Shown in pieces: positions 36,851-48,900 of a DNA stretch of 64,000 nucleotides. The stretch's first letter is position 1. Each line of letters starts with the position of its first letter. The notes beneath the pieces are model-generated. The model searched no databases, was not told the DNA's origin, and saw only the letters and a list, made by a program, of their open reading frames with translations. The position numbers and the translations under genes were made by a program. The stretch is from Calliopsis andreniformis (taxonomy: Eukaryota; Arthropoda; Insecta; Hymenoptera; Andrenidae), in assembly GCF_051401765.1 (NCBI RefSeq), contig NC_135071.1, positions 12,378,961 through 12,442,960 of the forward strand, in the 5' to 3' direction.

Positions 36851-37608
36851 GATCAAGTGGAACAGTTGGGATTTCCCCTCAGTGGCCCTGGGTGACCAAA
36901 ACTCGTGAACTGCAGTATGGGTGGTTTCGTAGAAGTCGATTGAAAGACTTGGTCGTTTCTTTTTTTTTTTTTGGTACATTTTTCATCCCTGTGTCTCCTA
37001 TCTTCTTTGTTTTCTTTAACATAGGAGCAACGTTCGCGTGAACAGGGAGTGCGCGGTTGATCACAAAGAATATAAATAAAGTTCATCAATTTGTCGACTA
37101 ATGCTACAGTATTGCTTCAATATGATATGATACAGTCTTTTCAGTGATTGTCCAATATCACTACATAACACGTTCTCTTTATTTCTTTGTTTCTTCCGTC
37201 GTGGCTTCTTGCCCTTTTCCGTTTCCCTTTCTCCATTCTCACACCGCAACTCTTATTCATCGATACATTTTACTGGAACCTATCGTTCTTGACAGTGAAA
37301 TTGTTAAGGAGAAGTACTTTCAGATTCGTTTTGAAATTATTAATTGCCTTTCAAATTATACGTATATTATTAAATATGTAATCGTTTTGCAAATAATTGT
37401 ATCTATGAAATAAAGATTTTTCAGTTAGCGTTTTAAGTTTTAACAGAGTTGAACTCTGGATTCCATCAATTTTTATGATATGTAAAATAGTGAATAAATC
37501 TTCATGGAATGATTCTCCACGAATATTAAATCACAGAGAGGGACTAGTGTACAGAAGTACGAATGTTCTAGTATTAAATATATCGATGTTTTCACTTTTA
37601 TTTTTGTC

Positions 37609-37630
37609 ACACACACACATACACACACAT
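37609..37630 (+). repeat. (CA)n microsatellite
   Basis: CACACACACACAT followed by ACACACACAT, interrupted by one T. Confidence 0.5.
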
Positions 37631-39180
37631 ATTCTTCTCTCTCTTTTCCTAGGTTTTCACTTTTTACAGTGCACTGAGTGTCTTCATTAGGAATAATATC
37701 ACTTGTTTATTCGACGCGACATATACGCACGTCGGTTCTATAACAATACGTACTTTTTATACTTTTTTGTGTTTCGAATTGTACTTTCCAAGACGCGTCG
37801 GCGACTATTCGACTACATACATATTTCGTTGTAATTGGCTCTACTCCGTTCGCGAAAATTTTCCTTGTCCTTTTCTCAATAGTATGCAGACAGTGCTTTC
37901 TGGTCTTAAAATTTCATTTCGTTTTATAATTATTATTCTGCAGATATTTATACATACATGGGAAATATTAATACGCAAAAGAGTACAGAATTTATGTAAT
38001 ATGCAAAAACGTACGAACTGTTAAAGATTAAATACACTTTATAGTATTTAAAAGGTGAAACAAATTTTTAATTAGATTTTGTTCCTTTAATTCTGTTTAC
38101 GAAAATATGAATTTGTGTTAACATCCACAGTCTAGTTACTGTATTACACAGAATTAATAATTTCAGCTGCTATACTCTAGGCATCAATATATGGAGATTC
38201 ATCTTCACATGTTAGTATTTAAATCATATTCGACTAAAATAATATTTCATGTTTTCATGGATAAATTCTCCTTCGAAAATATCTAGTGAAATCTGTGATC
38301 ATGAAAATCTGTATCAATGACAATTTCGGGTTCACGCGAGGGTTGTTTTAGGGTGGATTCGTAAACTGTTCGGTTCGTAAACAGTTTTATTGCGATCGTA
38401 GCTGATATACTTTGCATATTCTATCTTACTTCGCAAAGAACATCATCTAGAGTTCCTGCAAGGGTACTTTCCTACTTTCCTTCGATTTTGTACAGTATCC
38501 TCGCGTGATACCAACGTTTCAATCCACTATAAGGATCCGGTTCTTCATTATTTTCTATTTTATTATATCAACATTCTCCTCATTTCATCAATCATATCAT
38601 TATTGCTTTCTCTTAACTCTGCAAGAAACAAAATTCTCAATTTCACACAATTTTAAACTGCTTTGAAGCCAGACCAAATATGACAAACCAGTAAACACTG
38701 CGTTACAAGGCTATCTCTGTCGCTATTATCTTTATATAATTATCCAAACGATTATCAGAGACGGAAGGACTATTCTCGCGAACCGCCGAGCCAGGGATGG
38801 TTCCTGTTAATCGAAAGTGTCGCAGGAGACGCGTCGAGAACGTCACACGCACGCGCGATTATCGCAACAGTACATTTATTCGAAGCCTGTGACAGCTTGA
38901 TTATCGTTCGTTCGGCCACAGTGTCGAGCTATCGTTCGCCAGACTTAGCACACTTGAAACCGAGATGTCCCCACGAATCGGCCCTGCCTTCATCGACGGT
39001 GCACCGCGGGACCATCGTCGCCCACCTCCGCCGATGGCTATCCTCCTGTGCAACGACGGTGTACCCCATCTCCACCGTTCCGTTTTACGGCCATCCCTGA
39101 AACTCGGTCAAGGGTTCTGGTTTCGGCTCGAGACTGGGCAACTGATACGGTCAGTTTTGCTGTCACAAGCCACCCTCGGG

Positions 39181-39945
39181 TCAATGCTGGGCAGCGAATT
39201 TCATGCGCTTCTGCTTCTGCCGCTGATTACAAAACCACACCCTGACCACGTTCTTCTTCAAGTCGAGCTTCTCCGCGATCGCGGCGATCTTCTCGCCCGA
39301 CGGCCGCGGCTGGACAGCGAAGTACGCCTCCAGCGACCGCTTCTCGGGCGCGGCTATGCTCGTCCTTTTCCTCTTCTTCTCGCCGGCGGGCAGGACAGAG
39401 GGGGCGTCTGGGTCGCGTCTCTTGTTCTTCGCCTGAGCCTCCGCCTCCTCCAGCCACGCTTGCAGGATCGGCTTCAGGGCGATCATGTTGTTGTGCGACA
39501 GTGTCAGCGACTCGAATCGACATATCGTTGATTGGGAGAGCGCGCCCACGCCTGGCAGCTTCAGGTTCGCCAGGGCTTTGCCGACGTCAGCTTGCGTCAC
39601 GCCGAGCTTGATGCGCCTCTGCTTGAATCTCTCGGCGAAGGCCTCCAGCTCCCGCGGATCCGTGTCCGCGTCTGGATGCAGACCAGCCGCGGCCGCGGCC
39701 GCCGCGGCAGCCGCCATGGCTGGGTGATGGTGAGCTGGGTGTGGTACGCTGCCACCTCCGCCCCCGAGGTTTCCGTGGTGATGATGATGACCCATCATTC
39801 CGTTCATGCCTCCGTAGACTGACGGGCCGTGGATGCCAGCGTGGTGGCCCGGCCCACCGCCAGTGTTCTCTGACATTGGTGTTAGCGTGGTCATCGAGTT
39901 CGCCGGGTCCAACATGTCCAAACTCTCCATCCCCGGGTGGCTCAT
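39181..39945 (-). CDS. acj6: acj6 last coding exon: POU-specific domain and POU homeodomain
   Basis: 254 codons plus stop after acceptor TTTTTCCAG. Exon residues 1-25 hold MESLDMLDPANSMTTLTPMSE, a POU-IV linker block. Then His runs (53-57, 72-74), a Gly run, and an alanine tract (~77-87). The POU-specific domain is at ~94-168 (ELEAFAERFKQRRIKLGVTQ, SQSTICRFESLTLSHNN). The homeodomain is at ~189-249, with recognition helix VVRVWFCNQRQKQKR. Ends MKFAAQH. The basic GEKKRKR cluster at the homeodomain start is complete, so this exon encodes the DNA-binding form and not the two-residue-short I-POU form reported in fly. The alanine tract is encoded by GC-rich repeat-like codons. A GC-rich 3' flank follows. 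Confidence 0.5.
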   Translation of the reverse strand: MSHPGMESLDMLDPANSMTTLTPMSENTGGGPGHHAGIHGPSVYGGMNGMMGHHHHHGNLGGGGGSVPHPAHHHPAMAAAAAAAAAAGLHPDADTDPRELEAFAERFKQRRIKLGVTQADVGKALANLKLPGVGALSQSTICRFESLTLSHNNMIALKPILQAWLEEAEAQAKNKRRDPDAPSVLPAGEKKRKRTSIAAPEKRSLEAYFAVQPRPSGEKIAAIAEKLDLKKNVVRVWFCNQRQKQKRMKFAAQH

Positions 39946-42900
39946 CTGGAAAAGATACAGACACTTTCGATTCGTGAAATGTCGCAAACAGCGTTCTGCT
40001 TCTCGAGCTGTTTCGTCGAGTTTCAGATTCCTGCGGGTCTTTCAACTCGAGAATTTGTGAATTTGTGATCGAGGAGGTTAGATATAGGTGAAGAAGATAG
40101 GGGGCAATAAGTGACTCTCTGTAAAGGGAAGCTGAGGTAATGCTAGCTATTGATAGTTAGGTGAACTGTTTATCCATAGACAGAGTCAAATTAATGCAAT
40201 ACCTGGTTGTAGTGATTGCAAAAGTGAGCAGTAGGTACTGTCGGTTTGTACAACAAGCGGTTGTTGAAGAATAATTATTTGTGAGTTACATCTCTCTTTT
40301 GCTTCCCTTTAGAGAGAGGAATAGGGTTTGTCCCGAAACTTTTGCATCACAGATTTATTTTTATAGTAAGTTTAAACATACTTTTGTATTGTTCAAGTTC
40401 TTAATAGTGTTTGAAATCAGGGTTTATAATACAGTTTTGTTGCATTATTGTGTTTTTGTTAACATAAATATTTATGAAGAAACACGTGAATTTATACAGG
40501 ATCTTTAATAACTCTAAGAAATTTGAAGGGGCGATTCTACATAGTAAAGTAGGACAAAAGTAAAGAATATTGAAATTGTGTGTGGGGCTTGATTTCAGAG
40601 TTAATAATTATCGAAAAGAAGATAAAATTCGTGTGACGTGTGTCTGACTCAGAATTTGTTCCACTACTTCTGTGTATTAAACAACTCAGACACAGAGAGG
40701 TTAGTAGAATAAGTCTCAAGTTAGACACATCAGTAGAATAAGCCCAAAGTCAGACAGAGAACAGTTAGTAGAATAAGTCGCAAGTCAGACACATCAGTAG
40801 AATAAATCAATAGCAATACACAAATCAGTAGAAAAAGTCTCGAGTCAGACACATCAATAGAATAACTCAATAGAAATACACAAATCAGTAGAAAAAGTCT
40901 CAAGTCAGACACAGATCAGTTAGTAAAATAAGTCTCAAGTCAGACAAATTTCACACGTATTTTAGGTATTTTTTCAACAACTATTAACTAGGAAACAGAA
41001 TCTGGAACTATCTTCATTTTCGCCTTATTCTAGTACATAAAAACACTCTTTAAAATTTCGGACATTTATCATTGAACACCCTGTAGCCATAAATCTCTAT
41101 CATGTAATCCTAATGATGAATTCCGATGTAGTTCTATGTATAATTGTATCACTTAATATTGCGAAGAGGAAATATTGAATGAAAGAGACAGAAGGGGGTT
41201 GTCGTGGAAGGGGAGAGGTTAAGGTGTGAAGATGAAAAAGGAACATGTAGAAACTAGTACGCACAATTATGCAGCACGTGTCGTGACTGCCGTCGTGAGC
41301 ATCGTGTGCGCGACCCCTTACAAATTATTTATGAGCTCCCTTCATATTTTTCTTCTCAGAAAGTTACACGTCTGATCAGATGATACTTGTATACCTCGTT
41401 TTCTCTCAATTATCACAGTGTTCATATTGTAATTTCTGCATTAAAAAGGTAAACATCTCAATACTTACACGATTATGAAAATTTGTTTCTTTAGAAATCT
41501 TTTTTGCTTCATTTGGCATAATTCTTTGATGTGAATAATTTGTGAAAATCAGTAAACAAAATTAAGTTAAAAAAGTCTATTACTGAATGAATAATTTTAA
41601 TGATATAGGGTATATATTTTTATAACACGATTTTTATACAAGAATTATAAATTGTTATCTACTAAAATAAAATAAGAAAAGAATGTGGGTAGGTTTATAG
41701 AAGGGTAGAATAAAAAATAGTAATTGCTAAAGGGTTATTTATTTTATAACTGTGCTAACTTGTTTCGTCTTGACAACACAAATTGCACTCGTAGTTATGC
41801 ATAGGTAGTACCTATAGATATAGAGAAATACTTCTTTTAATCAAAGAATATTATTAATTTATTAATAGATAATGTTCACTTAAAAAAACTTGCGACTGCT
41901 CATTAAATCAGATAAGAAGAACACTAAAACAGTATGTAAATTATTAAAAAGTACAAGACAAAGAATTTTGTTCAGAAAACTGTTACAAAACTAAGAAATA
42001 TACATGAATATTTTTTTATTAAATATTTGAATAACTGAACAAAAATAGTATTTGGCAATAAAAATAGTATTTCACAAACTATTTTTGGTCGATGCTTAGA
42101 AACTATGACATGTTCAAGTATTGGATTTTAGACCCCTCTCAAACGCATAATATTTCATTCCATACTGTCAAACTTCGTTCGAAGGAGATGAGAAGGTCCC
42201 ACCTTCCCTACCAGATATTTTCAAACCCAAATCACACTCTATCTTTTCGTTCTCATAATCGCCCTCATAAAACCTCGCTGTTAACCATGCCTACAACACA
42301 CCCTACACACCTCTACCCAGCATCACGCCCAGCAACAAACGAACGACGAGCATCTATCACGACGACCAAGATTTTTTACCACGATCGTAATCCTAGAGCC
42401 ACGAAGTGTCGCGAGCGGGCTCGTAAAAAGGATCCCGCGTGGAAATCGGTAAACAGACGGCAAGTGTCTTCGAATTCCGACGCGAGCGCGCAGCTACGGG
42501 ACGTTTACGATACGCGGAAGGGGCGTGATACCATATAGACGTACGCACACGTTGCGCCGTCGGGGCATTTATTCTCGCGAGGATACGTAGCGTAGCGAGC
42601 TAACTGGATGGCACGATTTCAGTCCTGGGGTGCTCCGAAATAGCATAGTTACATCAGAAATGCAGGGGGCTCGCGGGTGGCGGCGAGCAACGCGAAAGAG
42701 GAAGAAGGAACAGGGCTGCGGAGGAGGACGGCGGCAAATATAGAGTGAGCGAGGGACTAGCCCAGGGGTGTATAAGGTAGGACCCCAGGGACCCCCGCAA
42801 TATTTCATCATTACGCTGACACGACGGTAGGGTTAGTCGATTCTCTACCCTTCTCCCTCCCTCGACCTATCTCTCTCCCTCTTCGACTCTATCGTTCTCG

Positions 42901-45900
42901 CTCCCTTGCACCGTCTATCACTCGTCACGATTCCACCCCGCTGGCCCGAGCAGCCGCTTGTGCCAATGATACAAAACTCGTTACATGCGTTCGTGAACGT
43001 AATACGTCGCGCGTTAGCCGAGTCGCTGGCAGGACACCGCCGTTATTGAATTCGTCAGCCTTGCGTATAAAAACAAACTTTATGGGACACTTGCTGTTTG
43101 ACCATCTGTACAGGAGGACCGCGCTGAAGAGCGAGAGGGGGCGAGGCTGTGAGCGAGAAGAGGGTGCTCATACCACCGCACTGCGGGAAGCCAGAACTGC
43201 GATCTATACAGCCACTTGATGGTCAGCGGGCACGCTCCCGGCTAACAGTTAGCAGATTTTCATTCGGATCTGTAGAGCCAGCCTCCTTCTTTATCTCGGC
43301 ATGATGGAGATGCATATCGATATCTTCGGTATGGTGTTACGTCTGATACTGTGTATGAGGATTTCGACACTTTCACGCGATTGGAAATTTATGAAATACC
43401 TAGGTTTTTTTATTTGTATTAACTGCTGTTAAATGTTAGTCTTATTAGTAGACTGCGGATTTTTATGCATTTATGGAAATTTGAAATGTATGAACAGTTA
43501 CAGAATGCGTATAATATTAAAAAATATAGGAAATATGAAAAATAGAATGTGAATTAGAGTTTTTGGAAAGTAAAGTAAATTTTTATTTAGGTTCCACTTT
43601 TTTAACCTTGTTCATGAAAGTATGAAATTGTATAAAAATTCGTAGTCTACTTTTTAGTATTTATATATCTTATATAATAGTCTGAAATGAGGTTTGTAGT
43701 TAAAACTATATCATAGAATTTTATTTGGTGCATTTTATATATTGCAATAATGGGAAGTGTGTAAATACTTATGCGCAGTAGTGTATCTGATAAAAGTGAC
43801 AAAAACAGTCGCGACTTGTTTTTAAGCGAACATTATTCATAATATTTAGTATTTTGGTACATGTTATTATTATATATTTGGGAAAATATAGTATTATTAT
43901 TCGTTTGAAAGATCCGAAATTGAATATAATGACATTTTGTTGCGACCCTAAACTTAGTCACGAGTACAATTGTGTTGTCAAGACGAATTAATTAGATATT
44001 TACACGTTATTATTAGCACCACTAAAAATTAATTAACCTCTTAGCATCTAGATTATTTTGTGCTTTATCCTTCTGTAGATTACTTTACTTAATTTTCTTA
44101 TTTTATTCTAAAAGGAGAGAAAAAACTGATGATCTTAATGTGACTTTAATATTTTATATGTATAATCATCTTGAATTGTTTCTGTAGAACGAGCTTTCGT
44201 GATGTTATTTAAAACTTAAAATACGTATACCTAATATTAGTAACTACATCTGACACGTGGTTTCAGTTAATTGTAAATTAAACCTATAAATAATTTTCCT
44301 TTATTTCTTGTATTAAAATGATTTGATACAGAATCAGAAGTAGATGTAGAAATACTCAAATTTCAGATTTCATTAAAAATTATGATAGGTGGTATTAGAT
44401 TGAAGGTATCGATATGCATTTTGACTCCACTGATATTGTTTTTGCATCAAAGTCCTTTTTTCAAGCTTCGATTAGTGGAAAATGTGGTTGTTAACACTAG
44501 GTTAAATAGGTTTCCTAATTGCATTCGCAGTTCTTTTTTAAAATTGTTAATAGTTCATTATTAGGGATAATGTTAACTTTAGGAAAACTAGAGGGAGATT
44601 CTTTGAAAGCTCACAGCTTGAAAAATATTAAATTTGAGCTAATTTTATTCTATAAATAATTCTCAGAAAATTATGTATTATCATGACCACTTTTTAGATT
44701 GTTGTTCAAATGTAGGAAGACTGAGTTCGAAGAATCGTCTCTCAGACTTCCACACAGTGTGTCAATTCTCAGTATTTCTAGGGTTAATTTTTAGACTATC
44801 AATGACTTTAGCAGAAAATTGAGTACCTTTCATATTTTTCTACGCGTGAATAACTATAATACATATATCAGCACAGTATAGAGGTACAGGATTTTCTAGT
44901 ATCATTCCTTCTTCCAGCTATCTTTGGACTGTCACTGTGTATTTTTCTATCACCCAAGTTACGTTACTGAAACTCCTTAAGTGAATCGATCGAATGACAT
45001 TAATTGGACGTATGATATCCTCCCGACTGTCGTCGTGATTGGGTCTAACCAAGACTTGAAGTCTTGTGAAATTTCTTTGGTTTGCAGTAGGTTGGTTGAA
45101 ACTTCCTGATTAGCGATGGAGGCGGCAGAAAATTTAATATGAAAATTCTTTTATCAGTATTCAATATACTAAAAAAAACTATTTTTATCACTAGTGCAAT
45201 TTTTCTAATTAAAGGAGTTTTTCAAATCTTCACAAATTCAAATGCTCAAAAATTCAAATATTCAAATATTTAAATTCAAAAATTCAAATATTTAAATTTC
45301 TAATTTTCTAAATAAAGTCATACTGATTTCCACCAAGGAGAATCAACTATAATAATTATCCTTCTAATTTTTTCCTCTGTTGTGAAACTAGTTGAAAATA
45401 AGTTTCCTTTAGTTTTAAGTCCATACCTAATTCTTTAATGTTACTGTGCAAGACTTTTACGATCTTTTAAAACTGAATTCTGCAGTTAACAGGTTAAGTA
45501 AAGTTTTTGTATTCGATGGATTGGATGGTGTAGCTACCACAGAAACAATATTCTATCAAAATTGATTGCGTTCCGCCCAGTATGTTAGGAATCGTCCCAA
45601 TGAGGTCGCGAGATAATATAGGAGCGACACCCCTACGCTCAAGGAGATCATTCCGGGTCGCTGCACATTGGTTACTTCACCCCACTGTCATGCTATCCTC
45701 TATTCATCGGTCTCAGATTGCTTGTATTAGCATAAAAAGCCTGAAACGACAAGCAGCAAATTGTAATTGAATTTGACTGCGGTCATAACTTTCCTATTTG
45801 CTTTTATTTGAAAATAATTGACGGAGGAAAATTTCACTTAATGTTAATTTGGATTTTAATAGACCATTCTATAATTAATATCACAGTCATCGTTAGCATA

Positions 45901-48900
45901 ATCGTAGGTGGGTACTTTCTTATAAATATAAATATTAATATGAGGGCAAAAGTTCTAACCGAGTAAATGTTTAATATTTCATAATCAATTATTTACTGCT
46001 ATGTTATTTATCACTTATGTTTAATCAAATGAATCTAGTATATTCGTAGCCAGTTTAATGCGAAAGAGCAAACGAAAATTAATTTCAATTAATATCCTAA
46101 TTATTAAATCGATCGAAATCTCTTTTTCTCTCATTCATATTTCATTTCATACGCCCATAGAAGTACATACATCGAACGAAATTTATAATGTATCTTAATT
46201 CACTTAATTCAGCTCTTTGCTTTGCCTATCGCGTGAATGTTTGATTAACAAACGTTTAACATAAAAGCACCGTTTATTTTGCAGCAATGAATGATTGTTA
46301 ACAAGATGAAATGAGACATTAAATTTTCAATGTTGCTTGTGCGCATGAAAATATAGAACTTGTTAACGATTAAAGAGCGAAAATGAAAACTGCTGCCTGT
46401 ATTGTTATGAACATTAACGAAGAATCATATAGGCTGAATTTTTCAATCGCTACATTAATTATGTACCATAATTAATTGCCAAGCGCGATCAATTATTGTC
46501 GTTGAATTTAATTCACCGCTGGAGCTCGTTGCATTTTTTAATTACATTCAAATGTTGCGTTTTCCGGCAGCATGGTAGCAACGTTTCATTGCTCACCGTC
46601 GCGATAATTATTTCATGAAGGAACCTCGCAGTTCATAGAGACTCACCGCTAAATTAATGTATCTGCTCGAGCAACAAACTTCTCATCGGGCGAAAACGAG
46701 ATTTGTCGTTAATCGGTACGAACGACCGTGAAATTTCTAAAGAGGTTGAAGGGTGAGTAGTATGTGAAAAAAGCAGACTCACAAAGAGGTGTGAATGTAC
46801 CTGATGATGTGGCCGGTTGTTTGGATGGGGGGTTGGCATGTGGGCGCCGTGATGATAGACGGAAACAGGGTCGTGCTTCAAAGGCATCGGAGTGCCTGCG
46901 TTGTGTTTTCCTAAATCCGCAGCCAAAGCCTCCGCCCTCGAGAGTAAGCCGTCTTGTAGGCCGCTGTTCAAGCCCCCGAATAAGTCACCCTGAAACGTTA
47001 AAAGCGACACGTGACACTGATTGAAGAACCAAGGATCATGCGTCGAGTTCCGCTAACGGAATCCTTAAAGAAATCTTTCTCGTCCCTTTCGACCAACCTA
47101 AATAGATCGCTTCTGACAAATCTCGTAACATCACGAATTGATAGCACTCGATCCTAGTTAAGTTGAGATGTTACCACTTTGACGGTTCCAGGATTTGGAG
47201 GGAGAGTTTCCAACCTGTTTCACGATTTAAGAATGCTCAAATATATATCGAGAGTTTAATTCAATTCAGGTGTAAATAGGCTGAATTGAAATGTTACCAT
47301 ATGGGTGGTCGCAAGTTTTAGAGAAAGAGTATACAACTGGTTTCTTATATTTAAGTTTTATAAGTGGATATTAAGAATTAGATTCAATTCAGGCGTGAAT
47401 AGACTGTGTTGAAATGTTTATACTTTGACAAGTGCAGGTTTTAGAGAAAGAGTCTCCAACCTGTTTCACGATTTAAGAATGCTCAAATATATATCGAGAG
47501 TTGAATTCAATTCGGGTGTAAATAGGCTGAATTGAAATGTTACCATATGGGTGGTCGCAAGTTTTAGAGAAAGAGTACTGGTTTCTTATATTTAAGTTTT
47601 ATAAGTGGATATTAAGAATTAGATTCAATTCAGGCGTGAATAGACTGTGTTGAAATGTTTATACTTTGACAAGTGCAGGTTTTAGAGAGTCTTCAACCTG
47701 TTTCTTAAATTCAAGTTTTTCAAGTATATATTGAGAATTGAATTCAATTCAGGTGTAAGTAAGCTGCATTAAAGTGTTTATATCTTGACCATCACAAGTT
47801 TTAGAACAAGAGCCTCAAACCTGTTTCTTAATTTCAAATTTATCAAGTACTGAGAATATTCAGGCGTTAATATGTGGGCAGATGGTGTGCGTGGCTAAAA
47901 GATTGAAATACTGAATATATATGTTGACTTGACAGAGTCCATCAGAGCATAATGAGACTTCAAAATCGAGAATACAAGCAGAAAAGTACCATTTTGGGAA
48001 GAAATTCAGTTTAGTTGCTAATCATAAACGCTATTTATAAGTGTTTCTATGGTTTGAAATAGCGTTCTTCGCTCCAGAAATTTGTACTATTGCCATTGCA
48101 TGCAAAAAGACACACGATTCATTTGTGAAGAGATAGTCGGTCAGAGGTCATTCCGCGTACTGAGCGTGGCCGAGCGATCGATATTCTAAAAATAGTTTTG
48201 ACACTGGAAACTCGAATTTAGCTTTTCCTAGAATTCAAGTCACCATGAAAGTTGTATTAAGCTGAAATCTCGACAAAGGTTAACTTTGCAATAATTCTGT
48301 ACTTGTCTTTCGATAATGTTATAATATGTACATACTTTCATTCAAATACACGTCATTCTTAATTTTACACAGAAGTTTAGATACACAGCAAGAACTTTTC
48401 ACCTATCTGTGTTGCCCATTTCTATAATCTTCACAATAATTTACTTAATTAAATGTAATTAATATTATTCTATATTCCAATAAGTATCTTATTACCAATA
48501 AGTACTTTAATTCGTCTCAGATTGTAATATATATAAGATGCAGAATCTCAGGATGTTGAGCTAAATTAACGCTGTTTGAATACTAACTACGTGTGACCTA
48601 CGAGATTTGCTAATCCAGTTTGTCTCGGTTGTCAATGTAGGGGTTGCTGGACAGAATGTATTTTGGGGCTGATGGACTACTAAAACTGGACGTGTAAGGG
48701 GGCTTATTTAAACTAAAGTATTTCGAGTAAGAAAGAGTCTCTGATAACTTATTTAAAACATACTGTTTCAAATTCCGCTTTGTATTATCTGCCTTCTTTA
48801 ACATAAAAAAAAGAAAATATGTAGGGTAAAGGTACCGAATAAGACCCATGTAATATCTCGCGAACTAAGCGCTAAAATTGATCACTTTTGTATTGAATTA

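Larger units (their letters stand above)
31685..39180 (-). other. acj6: 3' flank of acj6, candidate very long 3' UTR
   Basis: No other gene or MITE recognised in this 7.5 kb, unlike the DNA on both sides. Seven TGTANATA (Pumilio-type) motifs lie on the - strand: 31772-31779, 32368-32375, 33486-33493, 33936-33943, 34340-34347, 34647-34654 and 36226-36233. AATAAA (TTTATT on +) occurs many times, including near 31688. Neural genes in insects often have multi-kb 3' UTRs. Against it: a CpG-rich block at 36270-36850 is unlike typical UTR sequence. The true 3' end cannot be set without RNA data. Confidence 0.5.
39946..46800 (-). other. acj6: acj6 intron between the POU-IV box exon and the POU domain exon
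   Basis: 6.9-kb intron. Contains a TCAGACACA-family MITE, a nested MITE pair, a TTAA element, CpG-rich islands at about 41.2-41.35 and 42.1-43.3 kb, an AT-rich simple repeat and a homeodomain-site-rich block next to the upstream exon. No further coding exon was recognised. Confidence 0.5.

Noticed and set aside
38965..39822. 188- and 96-codon frames on + across acj6
   Set aside because: Antisense shadows of the acj6 POU exon and its GC-rich flank.
39587..40045. 152-codon frame on - next to acj6
   Set aside because: Out-of-frame reading of the His/Gly/Ala-rich acj6 exon.
40537..40912. Antisense frames giving repetitive LILLTSLCLSC/LRLFLLICVLL peptides
   Set aside because: They are translations of the tandem array inside the copy-4 MITE; the repeat unit alone explains the peptide pattern.
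42092..42538. 148-codon frame on + in acj6 intron
   Set aside because: Low-specificity basic peptide with no family match; lies partly in a CpG-rich island.
46654..46800. Continuation of the acj6 POU-IV box exon past 46801
   Set aside because: A good donor (CAG|GTACATTC) joins in frame to the next exon with the expected Acj6 linker; the read-through peptide (VHSHLFVSLLFSHTT) has no family support.
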